From: JACPYM01 sp963699175
GTDB taxonomy: Bacteria; Acidobacteriota; Blastocatellia; RBC074
Length of the DNA stretch: 64,000 bases
NCBI GenBank assembly: GCA_963699175.1
Contig: OY969418.1
Span: forward strand, 2,232,001 to 2,296,000
Direction of reading: 5' to 3'
The translations under genes and the position numbers were made by a program. The notes below the pieces were generated by a model. The model saw only the letters and a list, made by a program, of their open reading frames with translations. It was not told the origin of the DNA and searched no databases. This document shows, in pieces, positions 54,980 through 63,242 of the stretch; the stretch's first letter is position 1, and each line of letters begins with the position of its first letter.

Positions 54980-55696
54980 TTACTTTGGCTCCGGCGCGGC
55001 CAGATTGCGCGAGGCTTCACGAGCATACAATTCTCGCAGGAACTCATCCGGTGGCACAAAAAATGGATTTTCTTGCAGAATACCGCCGACAATGATCATC
55101 GGATGTGTCCGCATAATATCTATGACGATCTGCCCGCCAAACTTGGCGAGATCGTACGTTCATATGACTGGGTCCTGAAAGCGAGGCAGAAGATAGTTCA
55201 GTCTCGTCTCATACTCCACCAGATCATTAACCCCTGGTCGGTCTTCCAGCGCCCACTCCATGTGCGCGACTAGACGAGTTAAGGCAAACCCTTGTTGATG
55301 GCCCCCATTCAGTACTTCCTCGATCAAGGCAAGCATTTTGTTCTGATCGAAGTGGCCGTCGCGCAGATAGGCATCTTCCCAGTTGAGCAATTCAAACTGC
55401 CCGCTTTTCTCTGCCTCGACAACCTTAATGCCCACAGACTGTAGCCGTCTGAGGTGATTATCCCGCAAGTTTGGGTCAACGATATGGAAGGCCCTCTCGC
55501 CACGCTCGAACCCCTCCTGAATAAAGGGCAGCAGCACGCGATACTCTTCATCTGGGTTGTTAAAGAAAGCGCAGATGTGGCGATACGAGCCAAGCGTGGA
55601 GCCCGCAAATCGGATCGGTTGCTCGCTCTTGAGATTCTTTGGGCAATCGGTATTGATTCCCTCGTTGTCTTGCTTATTGTCTTTGTTGGGGTCCAT
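54980..55696 (-). CDS. MEDS domain protein with in-frame TGA (candidate selenocysteine, or nonsense mutation)
   Basis: The ATG at 55696 follows AGGAGG and opens a MEDS domain (RHICAFFNNPDEEYRVLLPF; EGFERGERAFHIVDP; WEDAYLRDGHFDQNKMLALI). At codon 179 (55162-55160) a TGA follows FQDPVI. Beyond it the same frame continues cleanly for 59 codons, TYDLAKFGGQIVIDI, then RTHPMIIVGGILQENPFF and FLRELYA, ending at TAA 54980. Both MEDS paralogues here have Cys at the equivalent place (LFCAYP), and one base change converts a Cys codon to TGA. The full product is about 238 residues, against 178 if TGA terminates. The kinase gene begins two bases after the TAA. Confidence 0.7.
55125..55155 (-). promoter_or_regulatory. 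Hairpin directly downstream of the in-frame TGA (SECIS-like candidate)
   Basis: In the minus-strand mRNA, four bases after the TGA, ACGATCTCGCC pairs with GGCG-GGC-AGATCGT (11 bp with a 3-nt bulge), with apical loop AAGTTT. The loop starts 15 nt after TGA. Bacterial SECIS elements lie in the same place, but usually have a G early in the loop, so the match is partial. Confidence 0.4.
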
Positions 55697-55727
55697 GTAT
55701 TTTCCTCCTAGTTATTGTCAATTAAAC

Positions 55728-56350
55728 CTATTTAAAGATCAAAAGATCGATAAAGCAATGCCACGCTTGCAGATCAAAATGCGCGAAGTTGAGGAGCATG
55801 CGGCGTAACTGAGCAAAGCCACAGCGAAAGAGCGATTTGGGTTTGCGCCCATGCTTCTTCAACTTGAGTTGCTTTTGCGCGTGTAGCCACTCACCGATCT
55901 TTTGGCACCAGCAAAAGGCTAGCGCCAGCAGGGCGACGAGCCGTTCCAAGCGTAGCAGTTCGGTCAAATGCGTACTCCTCAAGCAGAAGCCGGGTGTTTT
56001 CAAGGCCGCGAAGAGCGTTTCGATTTCCCAACGTTTGGCGTATTGTGCCACGGCATCTTCCGCCAAGGTGGGCTAGACCACTATCAAGTACTCGCCGCTG
56101 CCCAAATAATAACCGCTGAAGTACCAGTCGTCGCCCCGCCTCCGGCGCGCTTGCGGGATGTGCAGTGGTTGTTGGACGCGTGGCGCGAAACAGTTTGTAG
56201 GCGTGCACCAGTTGGCCGCGCCCATTCGCCACCAGATAGTTGGTATGCACACGCAGGTGAAACTTGATCTCCTGTTGGCGCAACCAGCGTAACCATGAGC
56301 GTCAGACGAATTCACGATCCGCGACCAAACAAGCGATTTGCAAGCCAGAC
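55728..56350 (-). pseudogene. IS4-type transposase remnant
   Basis: Reading minus, LQIACLVADREFV meets a TGA, then continues RSWLRWLRQQEIKFHLRVHT, NYLVANGRGQLVHAYKLF, shifts frame to DDWYFSGYYLGSGEYLIVV, meets another stop, and finishes in AEDAVAQYAKRWEIETLFAA (the catalytic-Glu Y-x-x-R-W-x-I-E-x-x-F motif of IS4-type DDE transposases) and FKTPGFCLRSTHLT-like text. The N-terminal third, with the first Asp, is missing. At least two stops and one shift show it is dead. A perfect palindrome (AAGCCAGACAA-AA-TTGTCTGGCTT, 56342-56365) sits at its truncated end. Confidence 0.8.
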
Positions 56351-56423
56351 AAAATTGTCTGGCTTAGCGTATGATTTTTCCTGGGAGTTACCTAACCCTC
56401 TTGACGGGCTAGGCGGCTCGCTG

Positions 56424-56498
56424 AACTCAACAAAATACGTGTCTTGCTGAGTTGACTAGCCCATTACGATGACAATCACTAATGTTTACACAAGGCCG
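56424..56498 (+). repeat. 75-bp direct repeat, copy 2
   Basis: Same orientation as 39967-40041 with six substitutions. It lies just beyond the IS4-type remnant. Confidence 0.85.
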
Positions 56499-56833
56499 AT
56501 GGAGTAGAGTTGGACGCGTAATGTTGACTTGAGCGAACGCGGATTGCTGAATCCCACTGGGAATTAGACAAAACACGAATTATGGCAGTAATCTTCGCCC
56601 AATTGAATCTTTCCCAATCCCTTCCAAAAGCCGTGACATCACTCATCAAAGCATCGCTAAAACAGTCGCTTCCAGATCATTGCTTCCCTGTCTGCTGCGG
56701 GTTGCGTAAAATGCCACGCGCATTCGCCCGTGGTTAAGTTTTCTCAAGGGCGGGCGGTATTCGCCTTCCTTTTTCGGGCGTTTTCGCCGATGAGTCAGCA
56801 ATCTAAGCAGTATAAATGTAGTTGGGTGGACCA
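56499..56833. other. Region without a supported gene
   Basis: A 51-codon plus-strand frame at about 56583 (MAVIFAQLNLSQSLPKAV...) lacks an SD and may be transposase debris. A GGGCGGGCGG-rich stretch near 56750 precedes the kinase-like gene. Confidence 0.35.
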
Positions 56834-57415
56834 ATGGTCAACCAGTTGATCCGCCTAGTCGGGCCGGGTGGAGCAGGCAAGAGTACGGTTGGCGCAGCGC
56901 TTGCGGAGCGCCTCGGCGTTACCTTCGTGGATCTTGACCAGCAGTTCAGGGCCGTCGTTGGAGACATCTCCGAATACATTGGCTCGCGGGGCTATGAGGC
57001 GTACGCCGAGCGCAACGTGGACGTGTACTGCGAAATCATGCGCGAAGTCGGTCGCCGCAGGGTTCTCGCCTTGTCGTCTGGCTTTATGACCTATCCGTTA
57101 GCTATCCATCCCCAATACGGCCGCTGCCGCGAAGACATTGTGACCAGTCCGACGACGTTTGTCCTGCTGCCGTCATTGGAACGCGAGACTTGTGTGGCTG
57201 AAATCGTCCGTCGTCAGATGACGCGGCCGTTTATCCGATCCGCCGCGAAGGAGGAAGCTGTGATTCGGGAGCGGTTCGAGATATACGTCGCGATTCCTGT
57301 TCGCAAAGTCGAGACTATGCGACCAGTCGACGAGGTGTGCGCTGAGCTTGCCGTCGCGCTGGCTACCCAGCTCACGCTTGTACCCGACCGCTCAGCTTCG
57401 CCTCGCGGCGGGTGA
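56834..57415 (+). CDS. Shikimate-kinase-like P-loop kinase
   Basis: About 193 residues. The P-loop GPGGAGKSTVG lies at residues 10-20, followed by LAERLGVTFVDLDQQF (substrate-binding D-x-D region of shikimate kinases) and YEAYAERNVDVY (F-R-x-x-E-like helix). The LID region is RQMTRPFIRS. The Asp-x-Arg/Gly-Gly-Gly pattern of true AroK is incomplete (LSSGFMTYP replaces G-G-G), so it may phosphorylate another small molecule. The ATG at 56834 aligns with the family; a longer frame starts at 56822. It stands alone, about 70 bp before a protease gene. Confidence 0.75.
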   Translation: MVNQLIRLVGPGGAGKSTVGAALAERLGVTFVDLDQQFRAVVGDISEYIGSRGYEAYAERNVDVYCEIMREVGRRRVLALSSGFMTYPLAIHPQYGRCREDIVTSPTTFVLLPSLERETCVAEIVRRQMTRPFIRSAAKEEAVIRERFEIYVAIPVRKVETMRPVDEVCAELAVALATQLTLVPDRSASPRGG

Positions 57416-57484
57416 AGCGCTGATCCGTTAGATTGCGAGCAATCGAATTGCTGCCAAGTTGAAAGCTATGAACGGAGGGGTATC

Positions 57485-58753
57485 GTGCGTTTGATCAAAC
57501 TTAATATCTACTGCGTCAGCTTCTCGCTTTTCCTACTCATAGGGCTAGCAAGTGCTCAAGAGAAGCCCGATGTCACTTATGCTTCCGCCAATACCGCTCT
57601 CAAGTCTCTCTATGAGACACAACAATGGGTCGAACTTTACGAAGCACTCAAACACTCGAAAGGTCCTGCTCTTTACCGCGGCGCCGTGGCCGTAACCTTC
57701 AACGATAATCCCCGCCAAGCTGAGCGCCTCCTTCGCTCTGTCATCCAAGCCGCACCTCACTCCGACGAAGCGAATCAAGCCTATGAGTGGCTGGCGCATT
57801 TGTATTTCTATACCGGACAATATCAGCGACTTATCTCTAACATGGAGGAGCGTTGGGCGGCTTTCCCAAACAGGAATGAAGTGCCACAAGAACGGGCGGT
57901 GATGGCTGGTTTTCGTGGCCTGCCAGATCAGATGGTAAGTCAACACCGCCCTTCCACGCTCCGTCACGAGAGCGGAAGCATTTTCATACCATTAACCATC
58001 AATGGTGTCTCGGCCACATATTTCTTCGATACAGGTGCGTGGCCTTCTTGCCTGACCGAATCGGAAGCGAAACGGTTTGGCCTGACTATCAATGATACGA
58101 CAGGGTCACTTGGAACAATGACTACCGCTAGAGTTGGGTTCCGCACGGCGGTAGCTAAGGAACTGATTATCGGCAACATCCATTTCCGAAATGTTTCTTT
58201 TGTAGTTTTCCCCGACGATCAAGAACCGTGGTCCGACTTGCCGCCGGGCAGGCGTGGCATCCTCGGCATCCCCATTTTGCATGGGCTGCGTACTTTACGG
58301 TGGAGCAAAGATAACACTGTAGAAATCGGGTTCAAGTCATTGTCTTTGGACGTGCGGAAAGCGAACCTTTATTTTGACAACGATCATCTTGTGCTCGTGG
58401 CTGGCTTTCAACAGCAGAAGATTCTTGCCACCCTAGATACTGGCGCAGAAAGTACGGATCTCTACGGAGTATTTGCGAAGGAGTTTGCCAGCTTTTTGAG
58501 TGCGTCAGGCAAGCAGGGTTCAACGGAGGTCAGAGGGGTTGGTCATGCGGAGAGTTATGATTCGATCACAGTGCCTGAGCTGAAATTTCGGATTAGCGGC
58601 GTGGAGACAGTGTTGCGGCCTGCGCATATTCTGTTGAATCACAATGGGGCGAAGTGTTGCATCGGCAATTTTGGCTTAGACCTTCTCTGGCAAGCCCCAG
58701 CATTCAAGCTAGACTTTGGTGCGATGAGACTCACACTGGAGGCGAAGCAGTGA
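57485..58753 (+). CDS. Secreted retropepsin-like aspartic protease with helical-repeat N-terminus
   Basis: A 422-residue protein starting at GTG, with GGAGGGG correctly spaced. Signal peptide (1-25), a helical region (about 30-145) that looks TPR-like (EALKHSKGPALYRGAVAVTF; EWLAHLYFYTGQYQRL), then two tandem clan-AA pepsin-like lobes. Each has a catalytic DTG: residues 182-184 (YFFDTGAWPSCLTES) and 318-320 (ATLDTGAESTDLY). Having both Asp in one chain should let it fold as an internal pseudodimer. It is probably periplasmic. The C-terminal end is convergent with a response-regulator gene. Confidence 0.88.
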   Translation: MRLIKLNIYCVSFSLFLLIGLASAQEKPDVTYASANTALKSLYETQQWVELYEALKHSKGPALYRGAVAVTFNDNPRQAERLLRSVIQAAPHSDEANQAYEWLAHLYFYTGQYQRLISNMEERWAAFPNRNEVPQERAVMAGFRGLPDQMVSQHRPSTLRHESGSIFIPLTINGVSATYFFDTGAWPSCLTESEAKRFGLTINDTTGSLGTMTTARVGFRTAVAKELIIGNIHFRNVSFVVFPDDQEPWSDLPPGRRGILGIPILHGLRTLRWSKDNTVEIGFKSLSLDVRKANLYFDNDHLVLVAGFQQQKILATLDTGAESTDLYGVFAKEFASFLSASGKQGSTEVRGVGHAESYDSITVPELKFRISGVETVLRPAHILLNHNGAKCCIGNFGLDLLWQAPAFKLDFGAMRLTLEAKQ

Positions 58754-58859
58754 GAAGAGAAGGAGCAGGTGTCCGATCCGAGCGGCGTGATCTAACAAGC
58801 GCGCCTAGTCGTTGCTTCACCGCCGTTTTCATCAAAGATGATTGTCTGATAAAAGTGTG

Positions 58860-59240
58860 TTAGCCAACTAACTGGGTGATGAGGATAGTTATCTGATCGA
58901 GGTCAATTGGCTTACCAACGAACGCTTTTGCCCCCGCATCCTCGGCCAGTTTTCGCACTTCCCGGCGCGTGTCCCCGGAAACAATAATTATCTGGATAGC
59001 AGAAGAACTGGCAAGCAAGGTTTGGCACAGGTCCGGCCCGTTGCCGTCAGGTAGCCAGGCGTCGAGTATCACCAAGTCAACGCGGTTATCCCGGACAAAA
59101 GCTAAAGCCTCAGCGCACGAACCCAGCACTTTGACTTCGTAGCCTTGCAATTTGAGCCAGGTGTTCATCAAAGCGGCAGAATCCTGGTGGTCATCAACGT
59201 ACAAAATGAGCTTGCTATTTACAGACACACTTATCTCCAC
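58860..59240 (-). CDS. Single-domain response regulator (CheY-like)
   Basis: A 126-residue receiver domain. LILYVDDHQDS holds the acidic pair, VILDAWLPDGNG the phospho-acceptor Asp, IIIVSGDT the Thr/Ser switch and FVGKPID the conserved Lys-Pro. No output domain, so it relays phosphate or acts by binding; the orphan hybrid kinases of this window are possible partners. GGAGATAAGTGTGTC lies upstream of the first Met, and MEISVSV may alternatively start a few codons later. Confidence 0.88.
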   Translation of the reverse strand: MEISVSVNSKLILYVDDHQDSAALMNTWLKLQGYEVKVLGSCAEALAFVRDNRVDLVILDAWLPDGNGPDLCQTLLASSSAIQIIIVSGDTRREVRKLAEDAGAKAFVGKPIDLDQITILITQLVG

Positions 59241-59559
59241 AGTTGTCTACAAAAAACAGCTTGGGGGTAAATAAAGTTGTACTTAGTTGGGATTGATACT
59301 GCTCACCACAACCGCGCAAAAGTAGGATAAGCAAACAAGCAAAAAGGATGCTTAAAGTAAGAGGGTTTTCTCGCAGCGTAGAAGACAATCCGGCACACTC
59401 ATTGCTGCTGTTCTGTATTTGATGGTGATAGAGATATTTATAGTATGAGTCGGGTTTAATAGCAGCAAACCCTGCGCAACATTGCAGCGATTTAAGGAGC
59501 CCTCATCCTCCTTTGGCTTTCCCCCGCGACGCAAGTAAACCGATCAGGATAGAGGTGTC
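59241..59559. other. Divergent intergenic region between two response regulators
   Basis: A 319-bp AT-richer promoter region for both genes. TATAGT-like hexamers occur near 59438-59443 without a well-placed -35. No gene or strong repeat seen. Confidence 0.4.
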
Positions 59560-59952
59560 ATGGAAAAGCCTTGTGTGCTCATAGTCGAAGACAGCCCCGA
59601 TATACTCGAAATGTATGCACTCTCGCTTGTGATGGCGGGGCTCGAAGTGAGGAAAGCGATGAACGGCCTGCAAGCTTTGGACTCAATCAATGAACAGAAG
59701 CCGGATGTAGTTATCACTGATTTGATGATGCCGGGGATGGATGGTCTGACACTGATCAAGCGCCTCCGCGAAAATGCGGCCTTGGCCGATTTACCAATCC
59801 TGGTATTGAGCGCCGGGAGCCAGGTATATCTTGATAAAGCTCAAATCGCGGGAGCGACTAAAGTGATTCAGAAACCAGTTGATCCTACTCTTTTATGGTC
59901 TGAAGTCCGGCAGCTTCTGGCAGAGCAACCGGCACAAGAAGAGACCGCTTGA
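59560..59952 (+). CDS. Single-domain response regulator (CheY-like)
   Basis: A 130-residue receiver domain. CVLIVEDSPDILEMY (acidic pair), VVITDLMMPGMDG (phospho-Asp), ILVLSAGS (switch Ser) and IQKPVDP (Lys-Pro). There is no output domain. AGAGGTGTC precedes the ATG. It is divergent from the other receiver at 58860, so the two may share a control region and act in one phosphorelay, perhaps with the kinases at 40-55 kb. Confidence 0.92.
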   Translation: MEKPCVLIVEDSPDILEMYALSLVMAGLEVRKAMNGLQALDSINEQKPDVVITDLMMPGMDGLTLIKRLRENAALADLPILVLSAGSQVYLDKAQIAGATKVIQKPVDPTLLWSEVRQLLAEQPAQEETA

Positions 59953-60165
59953 GCAGTTTAACGGGTTAGGGCCGTACCGCGAGCGAAGTAGTCTCTATCG
60001 TACAGCTCGCGTAGGTCTTTAAGACAAACCATATCCTCCTGAAACGGTGCCTCCTGCCGCGGGTAATTGCCTGCGACTGGCAGGTTCTTGCGCCCAAGCT
60101 TCCCCAATTTTGACAGCCTTGCCAAAAATTCCTATGCTTTAATTATAGCCATTAACTTCACTTTT

Positions 60166-60420
60166 ATGCTCACGCCTCAAGATATAAACCTGTTGAGAGA
60201 GTTTTTTGCAACTAAAGAAGACCTCAAAGAATTAGCCACCAAGGAAGACATAAAAGAAATCAAAGCCAGCATCAACACGCTGACGATGGCCGTTGATTCT
60301 TTTGCCCAGGAAATCAAAGACAACCGAACTGAACGGCTCGTTGTCGCCCATCAAATGGAAACCTACGACCGCTGGTTTCAAATGCTGGCTGACAAAGTCG
60401 GAATAAAGCTTGAACCATAG
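60166..60420 (+). CDS. Small coiled-coil protein of unknown function
   Basis: About 84 residues from MLTPQDINLLREFFATKEDL. The repeated ATKEDLKEL / ATKEDIKEI units followed by helix-forming IKASINTLTMAV and DSFAQEIKDNRTE indicate one long coiled coil. It resembles small phage- or mobile-element-associated coiled-coil proteins, but no function is known to me. The frame is open from 60067; the ATG at 60166 is chosen because the upstream residues look untranslated. No strong SD. Confidence 0.6.
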   Translation: MLTPQDINLLREFFATKEDLKELATKEDIKEIKASINTLTMAVDSFAQEIKDNRTERLVVAHQMETYDRWFQMLADKVGIKLEP

Positions 60421-60482
60421 CGCTGCCTTCGTTAGCTGGCCCAGGTAAACTCTCAATTGGCAAGCCGGCCGGCAGTGCTGTT

Positions 60483-60848
60483 CTATCCGAGACTTTGTTC
60501 TTGGGGCTGGTGACTGGTCGCTTTCCATTTCGTAATCTTGATCTTTAGCGCACGACCATTCGATTGAGTGGTGATGTACTGAAAGCTCCTGAGTCGCGCA
60601 AGCCAATGGCGGATCGTGCGCTCGCTGATTCCCATATCCTTTGAAATAGTTGGCACGCGCCGATAGAGCGTGCCGGTTTTTCGGTCGGCGTGGATGACCA
60701 GATAAAGATACAACCAGACGCTGCAATGCATCGCGCGGTAATGTTTGCCTGTCGGCTCAACCGGCAGACCGCGCCAAATCGCCCCCCACCAGCGTAGAGA
60801 TTTCTTGTGTGGCCCGGCGGCGTTGAATGGCAAATCTGGTTGTTGCAT
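60483..60848 (-). CDS. Winged-helix DNA-binding protein, possibly element-borne
   Basis: A 121-residue basic protein. HYRAMHCSVWLYLYLVIHAD and the helix-turn-helix RRVPTISKDMGISERTIRHWLARLRSFQYIT form a winged-helix domain like those of phage or plasmid replication and regulatory proteins; the tail is Lys-rich. The ATG at 60848 is the first start; no strong SD. It is convergent with the coiled-coil gene and surrounded by gene-poor DNA, so the region may be the remnant of a mobile element. Confidence 0.65.
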   Translation of the reverse strand: MQQPDLPFNAAGPHKKSLRWWGAIWRGLPVEPTGKHYRAMHCSVWLYLYLVIHADRKTGTLYRRVPTISKDMGISERTIRHWLARLRSFQYITTQSNGRALKIKITKWKATSHQPQEQSLG

Positions 60849-61246
60849 GGCCTGCTGATATTACTCATAAGCCTTTACACACTAACAAGTCCTGCGGTCA
60901 TCTATTAGCCGGAATATTTTGCCACTCCCGGCTATGCCTGGTGGCAGTTATCAACAACACCCCGCCTTTGTTTCATTTCTATAGTTAACAATCTCTTTTT
61001 AGAGATTAGGCGGTCTTCGATTTTGCCCGGCGGCAAGCGAACTTTGGGCGAGCGACAAAATGCGCTCGTCAATATTTTTGCCGCTCAGATCTGCACGTCT
61101 ATGCCAGGCTGCGGCGAGTGCTTGCCATCCGCTACTCGACATATCCACAGCGGCGAATCAAATCCTGCCTACTCTGGCTAATTTTTTCTGCTTATCTTTC
61201 AGTCAGCAGCGGCAACCAAAAATTTAGCCGCATTCGGCTATTTGAT
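60849..61246. other. Gene-poor stretch
   Basis: No supported gene. Short hairpins are present (for example TGCCAC...GTGGCA near 60920-60949), and a terminator-like stem lies at its right end. Confidence 0.35.
61217..61240 (-). terminator. Rho-independent terminator
   Basis: On minus, TAGCCG-AATG-CGGCTA is followed by AATTTTTGG: a 6-bp stem and T-run directly after the 22-codon frame that stops at 61247. Confidence 0.65.
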
Positions 61247-61315
61247 CTAACGCTTGTGTCTGAATAGTTGTCTGGCCTCTTCGAAAACCTCTTGCTTGAT
61301 TTTTCTTTTGACCAT
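61247..61315 (-). CDS. Possible 22-residue basic peptide
   Basis: The ATG at 61315 follows GAGGCAAGAAA and opens a 22-codon frame, MVKRKIKQEVFEEARQLF and four more residues, ending six bases before a terminator. The order SD, frame, terminator suggests a real micro-gene or the truncated start of a longer one. The peptide would be an amphipathic basic helix. Very tentative. Confidence 0.3.
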   Translation of the reverse strand: MVKRKIKQEVFEEARQLFRHKR

Positions 61316-61456
61316 TTTCTTGCCTCGATTAAGAAGTGGGCCGAGAGCATCAACCGCAAAAAACCCGTGGCAACAATGCGCGCCCTACAAAGGAATTGAC
61401 CCTAGCCGACTGTGCTAAACTCGCCCCAGAGGTTTTTACCAAAAGGAGTAATAGCT

Positions 61457-62497
61457 ATGAACACACATGTCCTGCGTTGTTTTTACTGGTCTTTGCTTCT
61501 GCTCGCCGCTTTTCACACATTTGACTTTATCACCGTTGCCCAAGAAATGAGTCGCGCGGAAGCTCTCGAAGAAGCAGGGCGGCTCGGCACTGAGGCCGAA
61601 CGAATCCGCGGCGAGGCTCATAAGCAGATAGCCGCTGGCGCAGACCGTAAAGTGCTGCTGGAAGCCGAGCGGGCGGCGGCAGAAAGATTCCGCAAGGCCA
61701 TCGAACTCTGGCGGACGGCGGGCCATTACGACCGCCTCCTCGCAGGGGTGGAAGAACTAACCCGCATATACTCGGTACTCAATGAATATGACAATGCAGT
61801 TAGCTCCCTCGCGCGTGAGTCTGAGTTTTGGCGCGGGCGCGGTGACGTTGCGCGACAAGTTCAAATGACAAGTCTGCTCGGATTGCGGCAGATGCAGATG
61901 CGCAGAAATGAAGCTGCCATCAAAACCCTCGAACAGGCAGTAAAGCTCGGCCGGGCGGCTAATTTGACGACCGAAGAGAATAATACGCTCAACCTCCTCA
62001 TCATGCTCTTTGAGAGAGCGGGACGGGGTGAAGAGGCCGAACCTCTGCGAGTCAGGACTAGAGTGCTTGATGAGCGAATCTACAGGGATGCCCTAACGCA
62101 CGAGGAAAAGCAGCGAGAGCCAGTCAAAATTCCGACGCAGTGGCTAGACTTGCCGCTCGCCTCGTTAGTTGCGGAGTACCGCAGCGTGGAAGGAGTAAAT
62201 CAAGCAGTTTTAGTCAACCGTTCGACAAAAGGTGTTGAGAATGTTCAGTTCGGCTGTGTAGAAGAACAGAATAAGAGGGTGCGCGTTGTGGGCGAATTAG
62301 TAGGAGTAGGACTAAATCACGGCGGCGTAAGACCGGGATATTATTATGAGCCTTTTGCACTTTTGAATGGGCCGTCGAACCGCTGGACGGATAAGCAGAT
62401 GGTGTGTGAAGGAAAGTCCAGAATGGCGGTGATCAAGGCCATCTACGCCGACCGCACAAAATGGGAAGCCGAGGGGACAGAGTGGCCCGTCCGCTGA
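61457..62497 (+). CDS. Secreted helical-repeat (TPR-like) protein
   Basis: About 346 residues: signal peptide (1-29; WSLLLLAAFHTFDFITVAQ), an N-terminal helical, TPR-like section (about 35-200; GHYDRLLAGVEELTRIYSVL, NEYDNAVSSLAR, EAAIKTLEQAVKLGRAANLT), and a C-terminal beta-rich part (about 235-340) with VENVQFGCVEEQNKRVRVVG that I do not recognise. AAGGAG with an eight-base spacer places the start at 61457. It lies directly before the AlkB-like gene. Function unknown; the layout suggests a periplasmic binding or scaffold protein. Confidence 0.82.
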   Translation: MNTHVLRCFYWSLLLLAAFHTFDFITVAQEMSRAEALEEAGRLGTEAERIRGEAHKQIAAGADRKVLLEAERAAAERFRKAIELWRTAGHYDRLLAGVEELTRIYSVLNEYDNAVSSLARESEFWRGRGDVARQVQMTSLLGLRQMQMRRNEAAIKTLEQAVKLGRAANLTTEENNTLNLLIMLFERAGRGEEAEPLRVRTRVLDERIYRDALTHEEKQREPVKIPTQWLDLPLASLVAEYRSVEGVNQAVLVNRSTKGVENVQFGCVEEQNKRVRVVGELVGVGLNHGGVRPGYYYEPFALLNGPSNRWTDKQMVCEGKSRMAVIKAIYADRTKWEAEGTEWPVR

Positions 62498-62615
62498 TTA
62501 CAAATTGGACGACAATTATGCTGTGCCGTGCGGCAGGGCCTTCTCTCTTCAGAAGCTTGCCCGCCTGATCAGCATAACTGGAACTGTCATAAACTCTCGC
62601 GCCACTTATACCAAA

Positions 62616-63242
62616 ATGTCGTTTAATCGCCAGCGAGGGGCAGTGACTGTGTACGACCACCTGACTTGCCATAATTTAGACGGCAGGAATGAGTTCTGGA
62701 CAGGCATCCTTCCTGAAGATCTGCATTTAAGCGGAGATTCATTTGAAGAGTTATGGAGGCTCCACCCTCAGGAGTGTCATGAAATTCAGATACACGGCCG
62801 ACTGGTCAAGACACCGCGCTGGCAACAAGCTTATGGCGCTGATTACCACTACACTGGGAGAGTGAACAGAGCCTTGCCGGTCCCGCCGCTGATTGAGCCG
62901 CTTCACCAGTGGGTCAAGGAGAACATTGATGATCGTCCCAATGGCATCTTGGTCAATTGGTACGATGGGAAGCTCGGCCACTACATTGGCAAGCACCGCG
63001 ACAGCACTGTGAACATAATCGAAGGCGCTCCCATCGTGACAGTCTCTTTTGGAGAACAACGGGCTTTCAGATTACGACCTTGGAAAGGTGGGAGCTATCG
63101 GGATTTCACGGCGATGCAGGGCAGCATTTTTGTTATGCCCTATGCGACAAACTTGGCCTGGACGCACGAAGTGCCACACCCCAAGCAGTACAACGGTCAA
63201 AGAATTTCCATCACTTTTCGAGCCTTCAATGTTCCAGCGTAG
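62616..63242 (+). CDS. AlkB-like 2-oxoglutarate/Fe(II) dioxygenase
   Basis: About 208 residues. The Fe(II) ligands are His127 and Asp129 in GKHRDST and His184 in WTHEVPH. The 2-oxoglutarate-binding arginines are in GQRISITFR (about 196 and 202), preceded by the NWYDGKLGHYIG element typical of AlkB proteins. It could oxidatively remove alkyl groups from DNA, RNA or protein; the target is not evident. No strong SD was found. The ATG at 62616 is chosen because upstream codons lack similarity, though the frame opens at 62505. The last 17 bp overlap the convergent M23 peptidase gene. Confidence 0.85.
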   Translation: MSFNRQRGAVTVYDHLTCHNLDGRNEFWTGILPEDLHLSGDSFEELWRLHPQECHEIQIHGRLVKTPRWQQAYGADYHYTGRVNRALPVPPLIEPLHQWVKENIDDRPNGILVNWYDGKLGHYIGKHRDSTVNIIEGAPIVTVSFGEQRAFRLRPWKGGSYRDFTAMQGSIFVMPYATNLAWTHEVPHPKQYNGQRISITFRAFNVPA

